A DNA stretch of 64,000 nt from JANNPJ01 sp965200525 (GCA_965200525.1 OZ241368.1:6448001-6512000); one strand, 5' to 3'; positions 43,366 through 53,044 are shown, counted from the stretch's first letter. Numbers and translations are program-made. The notes: a model not told the origin generated them from the letters alone.

Positions 43366-45345
43366 ATGACCGGCGTGGCCGAGTTGCCGGCCTCGTGCCC
43401 CGCGCCGCTACCGGTCTCCGGCCCACCGGCCGGCCGGTTCAGCCGCTGGCTGCTGCACGACCAGGTGCGCCCGGTGGTCGGCCCCGAGACCAAGGAGACG
43501 GCCGAGGAGCAGCACGCCTGGTGGAAGGTGATGTGCCTGACCGGCGTGGACTACTTCTCCACCCTCAGCTACCTGCCCGGGATCGCGGCGATCGCCGCCG
43601 GCGCCCTGTCGCCGCTGGCCACCCTGCTGATCGTGCTGCTCACGCTGGGCGGCATGCTGCCGATGTACCGCCGGGTCGCGTCCGAGAGCCCGCGCGGGCA
43701 GGGCTCGGTGGCCATGCTGGAGGACCTGCTGCCGAACTGGCCGGGCAAGCTCTTCGTGCTCTGCCTGCTCGGCTTCGTCGCGACGTCCTGGATCGTGACG
43801 ATCACGCTCTCGGCCGCCGACGCGACCGCGCACATCGCCGAGAACCCCTTCGTCCCGGACGCCGTCGGCAGCCGGCACGTGCTGATCACCTTGGTGCTGT
43901 TGGCCCTGCTGGGCTCGATCTTCCTGGCCGGCTTCAGCGAGGCCGTCAGCATCGCGATCCCGCTGGTCGTGGCCTACCTGCTGCTCAACGCGGTGGTGGT
44001 CGGGGCCGGGGTGGCCCAGATCGTCGGCGACCCGGATCTGCTCTCCACCTGGCGGCACGAGCTGACCTCCGGGCACTCGGGCGCCTTCTCGGTGGCCGGC
44101 ACCGCGATCCTGGCCTTCCCGGCCCTGGTGCTCGGGCTGTCCGGGTTCGAGACCGGTGTGAGCATGATGCCGCTGGTCACGGCGGACGGTGAGACGGACG
44201 AGGAGAAGCTGGGGGCCCGGATCGCCAACACCCGCAAGCTGCTCACCGTGGCCGCCCTCGTGATGAGCGTGTACCTGCTGGCCACCACGTTCATCACCGC
44301 GGTGGTGATCCCGGAGAAGGAGTTCCGGACCGGCGGCGCGGCCAGCGGGCGGGCCCTGGCCTACGTGGCTCACCAGCAGCTCGGCGATGCGTTCGGCACG
44401 CTCTACGACGTCAGCTCGATCCTGATCCTCTGGTTCGCCGGGGCCTCGGCGATGGCCGGCCTGATCAACATCGTGCCCCGGTACCTGCCCGGCTACGGCA
44501 TGGCCCCCGAGTGGGGCCGCGCCGTCCGCCCGATGGTGCTGATCTTCACCGGCATCGCGTTCGTCATCACCCTGCTGTTCCGGGCCGACGTCGACCGGCA
44601 GGCCGGCGCCTACGCGACCGGAATCCTGGCCATGATGGTGTCGGCCGCGATCGCGGTCACGGTCTGGGCCCGCAAGAACCACCGCCCGAGGACGGCGATC
44701 GGGTTCGGCCTGGTCACCGCCGTCCTGCTCTACGCCCTGGTCGACAACGTCATCGAGAAGCCCGACGGGATCGCCATCTCGGCCGCGTTCATCCTGGCCA
44801 TCGTGCTGATCTCGGTGGTCTCGCGGGTGATGCGAGCCACCGAGCTGCGGGTCGAGCGGATCGAGTTCGACGAGGCGGCCCGGGCGTTCGTGGCCGAAGC
44901 CGGATACCACGGCCGACTGCACCTGATCGCGAACAAGAAGCAGGCCGGGGACGCCGCCGAGTACGTGGACAAGGTCCGGGTGCAGCGGGCCTGCAATCCG
45001 ATCCCGTCGCTGGCCCCGATCCTGTTCCTCGAGGTCACCGTGCACGACCCGTCCGACTTCACCGAGAACCTGCGGGTGCGCGGGGTCGAGGTGGAGGGCC
45101 ACCGGGTGCTGCGGGTCCGCAGCCCGGTGGTGCCGAACGCGCTGGCGGCCATCCTGCTCTGCCTGCGTGACCACACCGGCCTGCAGCCGCACTGCTACTT
45201 CGAGTGGTCCGAGGGCAATCCGTTCACCCTGCTGCTGCGGTACCTCTTCCTCGGCCAGGGCGACACCGCTCCGGTGACCCGGGAGGTGCTGCGCGAGGCC
45301 GAGAAGGATCCCGAACGCCGGCCCGGCATCCACGTCGGCGGCTGA
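43366..45345 (+). CDS. APC-superfamily permease with C-terminal cytosolic domain
   Basis: A 659-residue membrane protein. About twelve helices occupy residues ~50-480, starting with WWKVMCLTGVDYFSTLSYLP; a soluble C-terminal domain of about 170 residues follows (from ATELRVERIEFDE). The fold is that of amino-acid/polyamine/organocation transporters; substrate could be an amino acid or potassium (KimA-like proteins share this layout), and sequence alone does not decide. The ATG at 43366 lacks a strong ribosome site. It stands alone, divergent from the dipeptidase gene, which makes a peptide/amino-acid link plausible. Confidence 0.85.
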   Translation: MTGVAELPASCPAPLPVSGPPAGRFSRWLLHDQVRPVVGPETKETAEEQHAWWKVMCLTGVDYFSTLSYLPGIAAIAAGALSPLATLLIVLLTLGGMLPMYRRVASESPRGQGSVAMLEDLLPNWPGKLFVLCLLGFVATSWIVTITLSAADATAHIAENPFVPDAVGSRHVLITLVLLALLGSIFLAGFSEAVSIAIPLVVAYLLLNAVVVGAGVAQIVGDPDLLSTWRHELTSGHSGAFSVAGTAILAFPALVLGLSGFETGVSMMPLVTADGETDEEKLGARIANTRKLLTVAALVMSVYLLATTFITAVVIPEKEFRTGGAASGRALAYVAHQQLGDAFGTLYDVSSILILWFAGASAMAGLINIVPRYLPGYGMAPEWGRAVRPMVLIFTGIAFVITLLFRADVDRQAGAYATGILAMMVSAAIAVTVWARKNHRPRTAIGFGLVTAVLLYALVDNVIEKPDGIAISAAFILAIVLISVVSRVMRATELRVERIEFDEAARAFVAEAGYHGRLHLIANKKQAGDAAEYVDKVRVQRACNPIPSLAPILFLEVTVHDPSDFTENLRVRGVEVEGHRVLRVRSPVVPNALAAILLCLRDHTGLQPHCYFEWSEGNPFTLLLRYLFLGQGDTAPVTREVLREAEKDPERRPGIHVGG

Positions 45346-45349
45346 ACCG

Positions 45350-45894
45350 CCGGGTCAGCCCGCGAGCAGCAGGCGAACCCGGCCCGGTGGAAGCGATCAG
45401 GGTGGCCACGACCTCATGAGGATCCCCGGCTCCGGCTCCGGTGCCGGCCTCGGTCCGGGCCTGGCTGATCACCGCGATGGCCTGCTCACCGCCTCACCCG
45501 CCAACAGGGCCCGCAGCGCGGCGGTGTACTCGGTCAGCAGGGTCATCGGTGACTCGACCCGGGCGCCGGCCTGCCCCATCCAGCTCTGGACGCCGTGCCC
45601 GACCCCGGCCGCGAACCGGCCCGGGAAGATCCGGTCGAGGGTGGCGATCTCCATCGCCAGCAGGGCCACGTTGCGCAGCGGGGCGGGCATCAGCGCGATC
45701 CCGACCCGGATCCGTCCGGTCCAGGCCAGCGCGGCCGCGGCGACGGCGAGGCCGCTCTGTTTGAAGCAGTCCTCCCAGATCCAGAGGTCCTCGAGGCCGG
45801 CCGCCTCGGCCGCCAGCGTCATCTCGCGCAGCCGCTCAGGGGGGACGGTGGGAACAAAGGAGACCCCGAGACGGAGGGCCGGCGACGTCGTCAT
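45350..45894 (-). pseudogene. Luciferase-like (LLM) flavin oxidoreductase, internally deleted
   Basis: From the ATG at 45894 the frame encodes a good LLM-class N-terminus (LRLGVSFVPTVPPERLREMT, LEDLWIWEDCFKQSGLAVAA, IRVGIALMPAPLRNVALLAM) of about 140 residues, then ends at 45469. The next stretch, in another frame, reads AIAVISQARTEAGTGAGAGD and DPHEVVATLIAST, which looks like the usual C-terminal end of the same family. The middle ~120 residues are missing. A deletion plus frame change has therefore removed the core; full-length relatives are near 300 residues. The F420/FMN cofactor class cannot be told from the remnant. Confidence 0.7.
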
Positions 45895-45977
45895 GACCTC
45901 ATCCTGCCGGTCCGGCATTGACCACCATCCACAGGTCGGTCAGAGTGATTGTTCCAGGGCCGGAGATCGGAGGTCAG

Positions 45978-47468
45978 ATGGCATTCAGGTCGCGCTGGAG
46001 CGCGCGCGCGAAGGCCCTCTGGCCGCACGTCCGGGTGGTGCGGGTCTTCGGCACCGACGGCAGCAGTTCGTGGGAGGTCCACCTGGTGCCGCGCCGGGCC
46101 GACATCGTCGTCCCGGAACCGAGACCGAAACCGGTTCGCAAGCCGGCCGCGCCGCCTCCAGCGGCTCCACCGCCGGCACCCGCACCCACCACCCAGACCT
46201 GGCCGGCGCCCGAGCGCCCGGCCACCGACCTGCCCCGCCGGCCCGCGCCGGCCGAGAGCGGGCGTGAGCGCCTGCCCCGCCCGTCGCCGTACTCGCAGCC
46301 GGCCCAGGCCCCGCCGAACCGGTTCCGGGCGCCACCGGGCCGGGCGGCCACAGCAGCGCCGGTGCCGCCCGTGCCCGAGGTCGTCGATCTGTTCCAGCCG
46401 GCCACGCCGCCCGAGGGACTACCGGCGGCGACCGAACCCGCGCCGGTGCCCCTGCCCGCCGGCCCGGCAGCTGCACGGCCGCTGCCGGCGTACACCTGGG
46501 TACAGCTGCGCAGCGGTCCTGGCCACGGCGACCAGGGCCGCGAGGTCAACCGCTACATGGTGACCATCCGGGCGTCGATCGACCTCGGCCCGGCCCTGCG
46601 TGAACCCGACGTCGGGGCGGCCCTGCGCCGGCTCAGCCACGACCCCGCCGACCGCCTCCGACGCGACGACGTGGTCACCGAGCTGGCCGCAGTACCCTCC
46701 TCGAGCCGTTTCACCACAACTATTTTCGATCTCTCGACCCTGCACACGGACGGCGCCGAGGCGTTTCTCGACGGTCTGCTGGTGATCCGCAACCAAGGCG
46801 TGCAGGTCGGCGAGCAGGGCGGGCGCCCGCACCACCTCACCTATGTGACCACGCCGACCGCCGAGGCCACCAGACTTCTGGAACTGAATCCTCGGCTGGC
46901 CGGGGCGCTGGTCGATCATCTCTGCCCGTCACCCTCCGGCACCGGCGAAGGCGATCAGCTCGACCGGCTGCTGCGTACGGCCCGGGCCGGCCAGGAGCAA
47001 CCGCCGAACGGTCAGCCCCGGCTCCTGCGGCTCTCGGCCTGGGAGCGCGGAACCGTCCTGCGGATCGAGCATCTGGACGCCGGTTCCGATCCGGCCACCG
47101 GGGCCCGCCGGGTGCAGGTCGACCGCCTGCTGGACGATCCGGAACCCCTGACCTCGCGCAACGGCTCGACCCCGGCCAACGGCGTCCACCGATCCCACCT
47201 CAACGGCTCGGCTCCGGTCAACGGTTCGACCCCACCCATTCTCGAGCAGCGTCAGGCCGGAGAACCGGCCCCGGACGACCCGGACCGCCCCGAGATCGAC
47301 GACCCGGACCGGATTCTCGAGCTCGATTCCCGCACCCTCGACCTTCACCCCAGCCTAGGCCAGTACCTGGCCGCGCTGTCGGACCACATCGGCTACGAGG
47401 TCGGCACCCGGCCAGAAGTCGACCCCGAGCGGGACGACGACCACGACCACGGCGTCACCGGCCGCTGA
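45978..47468 (+). CDS. Proline-rich protein of unknown function
   Basis: A 496-residue soluble protein. The basic N-terminus (MAFRSRWSARAKALWPHVRV) is followed by a short beta-rich part, about 140 residues of Pro/Ala-rich, probably disordered linker, a folded central domain (about 175-340, including VNRYMVTIRASIDLGPAL and FTTTIFDLSTLHTDGAEAF) and an acidic C-terminus with asparagine-glycine repeats (NGSTPANG, LNGSAPVNGSTPP). No signal peptide, membrane helix or known motif. The ATG at 45978 is preceded by GGAGG; the open frame extends 20 codons upstream. It diverges from the deleted LLM gene. I do not recognise the family. Confidence 0.75.
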   Translation: MAFRSRWSARAKALWPHVRVVRVFGTDGSSSWEVHLVPRRADIVVPEPRPKPVRKPAAPPPAAPPPAPAPTTQTWPAPERPATDLPRRPAPAESGRERLPRPSPYSQPAQAPPNRFRAPPGRAATAAPVPPVPEVVDLFQPATPPEGLPAATEPAPVPLPAGPAAARPLPAYTWVQLRSGPGHGDQGREVNRYMVTIRASIDLGPALREPDVGAALRRLSHDPADRLRRDDVVTELAAVPSSSRFTTTIFDLSTLHTDGAEAFLDGLLVIRNQGVQVGEQGGRPHHLTYVTTPTAEATRLLELNPRLAGALVDHLCPSPSGTGEGDQLDRLLRTARAGQEQPPNGQPRLLRLSAWERGTVLRIEHLDAGSDPATGARRVQVDRLLDDPEPLTSRNGSTPANGVHRSHLNGSAPVNGSTPPILEQRQAGEPAPDDPDRPEIDDPDRILELDSRTLDLHPSLGQYLAALSDHIGYEVGTRPEVDPERDDDHDHGVTGR

Positions 47469-47491
47469 CCCCGCGGGTCGCAGTCAGGCCG

Positions 47492-48505
47492 TCAGCTTTT
47501 TTTCTTCTTGGGCGTCAGCCCGAAGGTGATCCGGTAGTCGCAGCGGTCTTTACAGGTGAACGTGCTGGTGGCGTCGTCGTCCACGTAGGAGTAGGCGAAC
47601 GGCTCGGCCCTCTTGAAGACGGCGGCGTAGTTCACCGGCCACTTGCTCGGGTCGCACTCCGAGCGCGGGGCCCACTTGCCGGCACAGCAGTACTGGTCGC
47701 CGCCGATCTTGGCGCACGGTGACGAGCAGCCGCCGCCGTCCACCCGCAGTGCCTTCGGGCACTTCACCGCCGCGGTGCAGCCGGCCGCCGAACAGCCCCG
47801 CTTGCTGATCGCATCCTTGGTCCCGCCGGTGTGGTTGATCCACATCGGCAGGTTGGAACCGTCGACCAGGCTGACGTCGTAGAAGTCCAGGTGCTGCCAG
47901 GCGTTGAAGTTGAACTCGGCCAGCGAGGCGGGGATCGCGCCGTACCCGGTGCACTGGAACCGGCCGCAGTCGCCGGTCACGCAGTGGCCCTTGCCCTTGG
48001 GGTCGAACGTGCAGCCGGTACGACCCCAGAACCGGCCGTTCCACTTGTCGGCCACCTTGATCGTGATCTTGTGGCCGGCCTTGAGCTTCCAGCCGGTCTT
48101 CTTCAGGGCCGGTTTCGGGGTCTGCTGGTAGCCCGCCACCCAGATCGTGTGCTTGGTCCGGTTGACGAAGGTCACCCGCCGCGAGGTGCCGGAGCGGGGC
48201 GCGGACGCCGCCGCGCTCGCCGGCGCCGAGGCGCTCGGTTTCGAGGTCGGCGACCCGACCGTCGGCGTCGGGGCGGGTGCGGAGGCGGTCGGAACGGTCG
48301 AGGCCGCGGCCAGGGTCGAGCGCCGGGAGGGATCAGCGGTCGGCGTCGCCACCCCGCTGGGCCCACCGGCCACCGTGCTGACCGCCTGGGCGCCGGCCAG
48401 CACCCCGAGGGTCACCATCAGGGCGCTGACGATCGCGACCACGGCGATGGTCGCCGGGATCAGCAGAGCCCTCCGGTCCCGGATGAAGATCGACATGCCG
48501 GTCAT
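47492..48505 (-). CDS. Thaumatin-like (PR-5 family) protein, membrane-anchored or secreted
   Basis: A 337-residue protein. A helix at about 13-40 (signal or anchor) and a Ser/Thr/Ala/Pro linker lead to a ~215-residue thaumatin-like domain with RVTFVNRTKHTIWVAGY, DCGRFQCTGYG, FYDVSLVDGSNLPMW and YCCAGKW. I count 14 cysteines in the domain; plant thaumatin-like proteins usually have 16. Plant homologues are antifungal and some bind or cut beta-1,3-glucan. Bacterial members are uncommon and little studied. The ATG at 48505 is chosen (ATG at 48496 is an alternative). The C-terminus ends in a lysine run. Confidence 0.88.
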   Translation of the reverse strand: MTGMSIFIRDRRALLIPATIAVVAIVSALMVTLGVLAGAQAVSTVAGGPSGVATPTADPSRRSTLAAASTVPTASAPAPTPTVGSPTSKPSASAPASAAASAPRSGTSRRVTFVNRTKHTIWVAGYQQTPKPALKKTGWKLKAGHKITIKVADKWNGRFWGRTGCTFDPKGKGHCVTGDCGRFQCTGYGAIPASLAEFNFNAWQHLDFYDVSLVDGSNLPMWINHTGGTKDAISKRGCSAAGCTAAVKCPKALRVDGGGCSSPCAKIGGDQYCCAGKWAPRSECDPSKWPVNYAAVFKRAEPFAYSYVDDDATSTFTCKDRCDYRITFGLTPKKKKS

Positions 48506-48542
48506 TACAGCACGGAGCCGAGCGCAGTTCGGGTCCGGCCCG

Positions 48543-49787
48543 CTAAGCCTGGCCCAAGCCGGCGATAAGGGTCGGCTCCGGCCGCTCGTCGATCCGGGTC
48601 AGGGTCCGGGTGGACGCCGGCAGCAGGCCCAGGGTCATCGCGACCAGCCCGAGCAGGCCGCCGATCAGCAGCACCCGCTGCTCGCCGAACGCGGCGGCGA
48701 CCGGGCCGGTGAGCAGGTAGCCGATCGGCAGCAGGGCCAGCGTTCCCATCCAGTCCCAGGCCGAGACCCGGGACAGCAGATGCCCCGGGATCCGCTGGGC
48801 CAGCGCCGTCTCCCACCAGACCCCGAACAGGCCGAGTCCGAGCCCGGCCACCGTGGTGGCCGGGTAGAGCAGGGCCAGCGGGGCACCGGAGGCGAAGAGC
48901 GCGATCTGGCCCGGCCAGACAATCCCGACGATCATGCCGGCCCGCATCGGATGCCGCGGACGCCACCGGCTGCCCAGGGCGGCCCCGAGCACGGTCCCGA
49001 CGCCCCAGGCCGCATTGGTGATCCCGTAGACCGCCTCGGTGCCGTAGACGTGCTGCGACACCGACGGCCCGAGCACGAAGAACGGGGCCATGGCCAGCAG
49101 GATCGCGGTCGAGAAGGCGCCGATCGTGCCCCAGACCCAGGGCCGTTCGCGAACCGCGGAAAATCCTTCACGCAGTTCCAGCAGCATGGTGCCGCGCTCG
49201 CCGGCCTCGCCCCGGGGCCGGGCCCGGACCTGCGACAGGGTGAGCGCCGAGACCAGGAACGTGACGGCGTCCACCAGGAACGCGATCCCACCGCCGACGC
49301 TGAACACCAGGGCGGTCGCGACCGCCGGGCTGACGAACTGGGCCAGCTCGCGGCTGACCCCGCCCAGGGCCTGCGCGCTCTGGATCTCGCCCTCGGGCAC
49401 GGTCTGCGGCACCAGCCCGGCGTAGGCGGGCTGGAAGAAGGCCTGCGCGGTGGCGAACAGCAGACCGATGATCATCATGTGCCAGATCCGGACCGCTCCG
49501 GTGAGGATCAGCACCGCCAGCGTGCCGTGCAGGCCGGCCCGGATCAGGTCGGTGCCCATCATCACCGCCTGCCGGGGCAGCCGGTCGGCGATCACGCCCC
49601 CGATCAGCAGGAACAGCACCAGGGGCAGGATGTAGCAGGCCAGCACCAGGCCGACGTCGCCGGGCGAGCCGGTCAGCCGGGTGACGTACAGCCCGATCGC
49701 GACCACGATGAGGCCGTCGCCGAGCACGCTCGCGCTCTGCCCCAGCCAGAGCAGTCGAAAGTCGCGCGAGCGCAGAGCAGTGAACAC
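48543..49787 (-). CDS. MFS transporter, EntS-like
   Basis: A 414-residue major-facilitator protein with twelve predicted helices. It starts MFTALRSRDFRLLWLGQSAS and has the loop GGVIADRLPRQAVMM between helices 2 and 3, typical of the enterobactin-exporter-like (MFS_3) group. The substrate is unknown; relatives export siderophores or drugs. The GTG at 49787 starts the frame. It is 84 bp from the divergent SDR gene and 37 bp upstream of the thaumatin-like gene in the same direction, so it may be cotranscribed with it. Confidence 0.88.
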   Translation of the reverse strand: MFTALRSRDFRLLWLGQSASVLGDGLIVVAIGLYVTRLTGSPGDVGLVLACYILPLVLFLLIGGVIADRLPRQAVMMGTDLIRAGLHGTLAVLILTGAVRIWHMMIIGLLFATAQAFFQPAYAGLVPQTVPEGEIQSAQALGGVSRELAQFVSPAVATALVFSVGGGIAFLVDAVTFLVSALTLSQVRARPRGEAGERGTMLLELREGFSAVRERPWVWGTIGAFSTAILLAMAPFFVLGPSVSQHVYGTEAVYGITNAAWGVGTVLGAALGSRWRPRHPMRAGMIVGIVWPGQIALFASGAPLALLYPATTVAGLGLGLFGVWWETALAQRIPGHLLSRVSAWDWMGTLALLPIGYLLTGPVAAAFGEQRVLLIGGLLGLVAMTLGLLPASTRTLTRIDERPEPTLIAGLGQA

Positions 49788-49871
49788 CCATTCACGTTAA
49801 CCGGCCTGTCACCTGGATTTCGGCCGGGTTAGCGTGAGCTCTCCCGGCGAACCCCGAAAGGCGCGATCCCC

Positions 49872-50612
49872 ATGGACGACGGAACGGCCCTGGTCACCGG
49901 CGCGTCCCGAGGTCTGGGGGCGGCCATCGCCCGCCGGCTGGCCGCCGACGGCCGGGCGGTGGCGGTGAACTACCGGTCCGACGCGGCGGGCGCCGACCGG
50001 GTGGTGGCCGAGATCCGGGCGGCGGGCGGCACGGCCGAGGCCTTCGCCGCCGACGTCACCGACGAGACCGCCGTGACCGGCCTGGTCGAGCGGGTGCAGG
50101 ACCGGCTCGGCCCGGTCCGGGTACTGGTCGCCAACGCCACCGGCCCGCAGCCGGCGATCGGCCTGGACCAGCTCACCTGGGCCGACCACCTCGACCAGCT
50201 GACCTTCTTCGTGAAGAGCCCGACCCTGCTCGTGCAGGCCGTGCTGCCGGCCCTGCGCGACGCCGGTGGGGCCGGCCGGGTCGTCCAGATCGGCTCGGAC
50301 GTCGTGGATCGCGGCCTGGCCGGGATGTCCGCCTACGTGGCCGCCAAGGCCGCCCAGATCGGTCTGACCAGGTCGTGGGCCCGCGAGCTGGGGCCGTTCG
50401 GGATCACCGTGAACCTGGTCGCGCCGGGCTGGGTCCCGGTCGAGCGGCACGCCGGCGCCACCGCCGCCGACCTGGAGGACTACCGGTCCGGCATCCCGCT
50501 GGGGCGGCTCGGCGACCCGGCCGACGTCGCCGCGGCCGTCTCGTTCCTGGCCTCGCCGGACGCCGGCTTCGTCACCGGCCGGACGATTACCGTCAACGGT
50601 GGTCACACTTGA
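49872..50612 (+). CDS. Short-chain dehydrogenase/reductase, FabG-like
   Basis: A 246-residue classical SDR. The cofactor loop is ALVTGASRGLGAAIA (T-G-x3-G-x-G, residues about 6-20), the catalytic serine is in VQIGSDVVD and the Y-x3-K pair in SAYVAAKAAQIG. The C-terminus VTGRTITVNGGHT is typical of FabG-type reductases. It reduces a keto group with NAD(P)H; NADPH is likely. The asparagine in the NAG motif is changed (VANATG), still seen in family members. It stands alone before a GGDEF-EAL gene 80 bp downstream, so the substrate is not indicated by context. Confidence 0.9.
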   Translation: MDDGTALVTGASRGLGAAIARRLAADGRAVAVNYRSDAAGADRVVAEIRAAGGTAEAFAADVTDETAVTGLVERVQDRLGPVRVLVANATGPQPAIGLDQLTWADHLDQLTFFVKSPTLLVQAVLPALRDAGGAGRVVQIGSDVVDRGLAGMSAYVAAKAAQIGLTRSWARELGPFGITVNLVAPGWVPVERHAGATAADLEDYRSGIPLGRLGDPADVAAAVSFLASPDAGFVTGRTITVNGGHT

Positions 50613-50692
50613 GCGTGAAGCCCCCCAGGTTCGGACGAATCGCATATTCTCATCTGATCTAGACCGGCCCGGGCCAGTCAGGGGGAACGGCG

Positions 50693-53044
50693 ATGCACCA
50701 CGGCGCGAACTCGTCGTTCGACGCCGATTCCGGCGGCCGGGCCGTTCCCCGCTCCGAACCGGTCCCGCCCGGCGAAACCGCCACCCGGCCCGCCGGTCTG
50801 CCGGTCCAGGCCGGTCCCGGGGACCGGCCCCAGCCGGCCGAGCGGCACGGCCGGCGCCGGCGGTCGGCCGAGCCGCCGCCGGCCTCCACCCCCCGGGCGC
50901 TGATGCTCGCGATCGGTGCGCTGGCCCTGATCGTGCCGGTGTACGTCGTGGTGCCGATGCCGGAAGGGCTGCACCGCACGCTGTACGTGGCGGTCGCGGC
51001 CGCGGCCGTCCTGATCGGGTTCCTGGGGTTGTGGCACCACCGCCCGCCGAACCGGCGGGGCTGGCTGCTGATCCTGCTCGGCTGCAGCGGCTGGGTGCTC
51101 GGCGACCTGGTCTGGACGATCGAGCAGTACCTGATCCCGGACACCTACCCGGCCCCCTCGGACGCCGTCTACCTCTGCTCCTACCTGGCCCTCGGCGCGG
51201 GCGCCCTGGTGTTCGTCCGGACCCGCGGCGACACCCGCGACCTGGCCGCGATCCTGGACGCCGCCATCGTCACCACCGGCACCGGCGTCCTGGTCGGCGT
51301 GTTCCTGATCGCGCCCCTGGCCGCCGATTCGACGCTGTCGCCGGCGGCCAAGGCGGTCAGTTCGGCTTATCCCCTGGCCGACCTGTTCCTGATCGGCGTC
51401 CTGGCCCGGATGTTCGCCGCCGCCGGTACCCGGGCCCGCTCTTACCACCTGCTCACCATCGCCCTGGTGCTGACCCTGGCCGCCGACCTGGGCTACGAGA
51501 TCGAGGTGCTGATCTCCGGCGACAGCGTGTCGACCTCACTCACCGACGGGATCTGGCTGGCCGGCTACCTGCTGGTGGCCGCGGCCGCCTGCGTGCCGTC
51601 GATGCGGCAACTGGTCGAGCCCGACCCGGAACCGGCCGAGGCGCCGCCGAGCCGGCGGCGGCTCACCGCCCTGGCCGGCGGCCTGATGCTGCCCGGCGTG
51701 GTCCTGCTGATCGACGGCGCTCGTGGGCCCGGGATCGCCTGGCCGGTGATCGGGATCGGCACCCTGCTGCTGTCGGCCCTGGTCCTGGTGCGGATGGTGG
51801 GCCTGCTGAACATCGTCCAGGTGCAGGCCGTGCGGTTGTCGGCGCTGGCCCGGTCCGACTCCCTGACCGGCGCCCCCAACCGCCGGACCTGGGACCACGA
51901 GCTGCCCCGGGCCTGCCAGATCAGCCGCGAACGGGGAACCACCCTGTGCGTGGCCATTCTCGACCTGGACCGGTTCAAGGCCTTCAACGACACCCACGGG
52001 CACCAGGCCGGCGACCGGTTGCTGCGGGACGCGGTCGCGGCCTGGAGCGCGGTGCTGCCGGCCGACGCCCTGCTGGCCCGGTATGGCGGCGAGGAGTTCG
52101 CCGTCCTGATCCCCGGATCGACGCCGCCGGAGGTCGAGCAACTGCTCTACCAGCTGCGCCGGGTGACGCCGGGCGGGCAGACGTTCTCGGCCGGGGTGGC
52201 GGTCTGGGATCCGCGGACCGAGCCCGGCAGTGCCCTGGCCGGCGCCGACGACGCGCTCTACGCGGCCAAGCGGACCGGCCGCGACCGCGTCGTCATCCAT
52301 GGTCAGGAGCCGTCCGGGCTGGGCCCGCACCGGCCATTGCCGGCCTTCATCATGCTGACCCAGCCGATCATCGACCTGACCACGTCGCGGGTCTGCAGTC
52401 ACGAGGCGCTGGCCCGGTTCACCGGCCCGCAGGGCGAGCGGGACGTCCAGGAGGTGTTCCGGCAGGCTCATGCCGGCGGCGACGGCGACCTGCTCGAGCT
52501 GGCCGCGATCCGCGCCGCCCTGGCCCTGCACGGCCGGCCCGCCGGGCACGACCTCTACGTGAACGTCTCGGCCCGGGCCCTGACCTCGCGTCGCTTCATG
52601 GCCGGGCTGCCGTCCAGCCTGCACGGGGTGGTGGTCGAGCTGAGCGAGGACCCCGAAGGCGTCGACCTGGGCCAGGTCGCCGGGGCGGTCGGCCGGCTGC
52701 GGGCCCGGGGTGCCCGGATCGCGCTCGACGACATCGGGGCCGGCGCCGAGGAGTTCGCCCGGCTGGCCGTGCTGCGGCCGGACGTGATCAAGGCCGACCG
52801 CTCGCTGGTGGCCGGTTGTGCGCAGAGCCCGGGCCAGACCGCCGTGCTCTGCGCCCTGGTCGCCTACGCCGACCATCTCGGCCTCACGGTCTGCGCCGAA
52901 GGCGTGGAGAACGTGGCCGACCTGCGGCACCTGGTCGCCCTGGGCGTCACCCACGCCCAGGGCCACCTCCTGGCCCGGCCGGCGGCCGGCTGGCAGCAGT
53001 GGTTGCCCAGCCTACGAACCTCGGGCAGTTCTCGGCTGCTCTGA
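50693..53044 (+). CDS. Multi-helix membrane GGDEF-EAL protein
   Basis: A 783-residue protein with a disordered N-terminus (~65 residues), about ten membrane helices (~70-375, MASE-like integral sensor), a GGDEF domain (motif GGEEF, 465-469, expected active) and an EAL domain (E571-A572-L573). EAL metal and catalytic residues appear kept (VNVSARAL, VELSEDPEG, DDIGAGAEEF, IKADRS, EGVEN), though DDIGAG and a shorter layout depart from consensus. No RxxD inhibitory site is seen before GGEEF. The ATG at 50693 has AGGGGGAA upstream. The last 33 bp overlap the convergent GGDEF-EAL gene. Confidence 0.9.
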   Translation: MHHGANSSFDADSGGRAVPRSEPVPPGETATRPAGLPVQAGPGDRPQPAERHGRRRRSAEPPPASTPRALMLAIGALALIVPVYVVVPMPEGLHRTLYVAVAAAAVLIGFLGLWHHRPPNRRGWLLILLGCSGWVLGDLVWTIEQYLIPDTYPAPSDAVYLCSYLALGAGALVFVRTRGDTRDLAAILDAAIVTTGTGVLVGVFLIAPLAADSTLSPAAKAVSSAYPLADLFLIGVLARMFAAAGTRARSYHLLTIALVLTLAADLGYEIEVLISGDSVSTSLTDGIWLAGYLLVAAAACVPSMRQLVEPDPEPAEAPPSRRRLTALAGGLMLPGVVLLIDGARGPGIAWPVIGIGTLLLSALVLVRMVGLLNIVQVQAVRLSALARSDSLTGAPNRRTWDHELPRACQISRERGTTLCVAILDLDRFKAFNDTHGHQAGDRLLRDAVAAWSAVLPADALLARYGGEEFAVLIPGSTPPEVEQLLYQLRRVTPGGQTFSAGVAVWDPRTEPGSALAGADDALYAAKRTGRDRVVIHGQEPSGLGPHRPLPAFIMLTQPIIDLTTSRVCSHEALARFTGPQGERDVQEVFRQAHAGGDGDLLELAAIRAALALHGRPAGHDLYVNVSARALTSRRFMAGLPSSLHGVVVELSEDPEGVDLGQVAGAVGRLRARGARIALDDIGAGAEEFARLAVLRPDVIKADRSLVAGCAQSPGQTAVLCALVAYADHLGLTVCAEGVENVADLRHLVALGVTHAQGHLLARPAAGWQQWLPSLRTSGSSRLL

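Noticed and set aside
43408..45333. 641-codon frame antisense to the APC permease
   Set aside because: Low-complexity His/Gln/Arg-rich shadow; the plus strand encodes coherent membrane helices.
47467..47510. GACCC/GGGTC stem and T-run as a terminator of the gene ending at 47468
   Set aside because: The stem is only 5 bp and the T-run lies more than 20 nt away; it is the lysine codon run of the convergent thaumatin-like gene.
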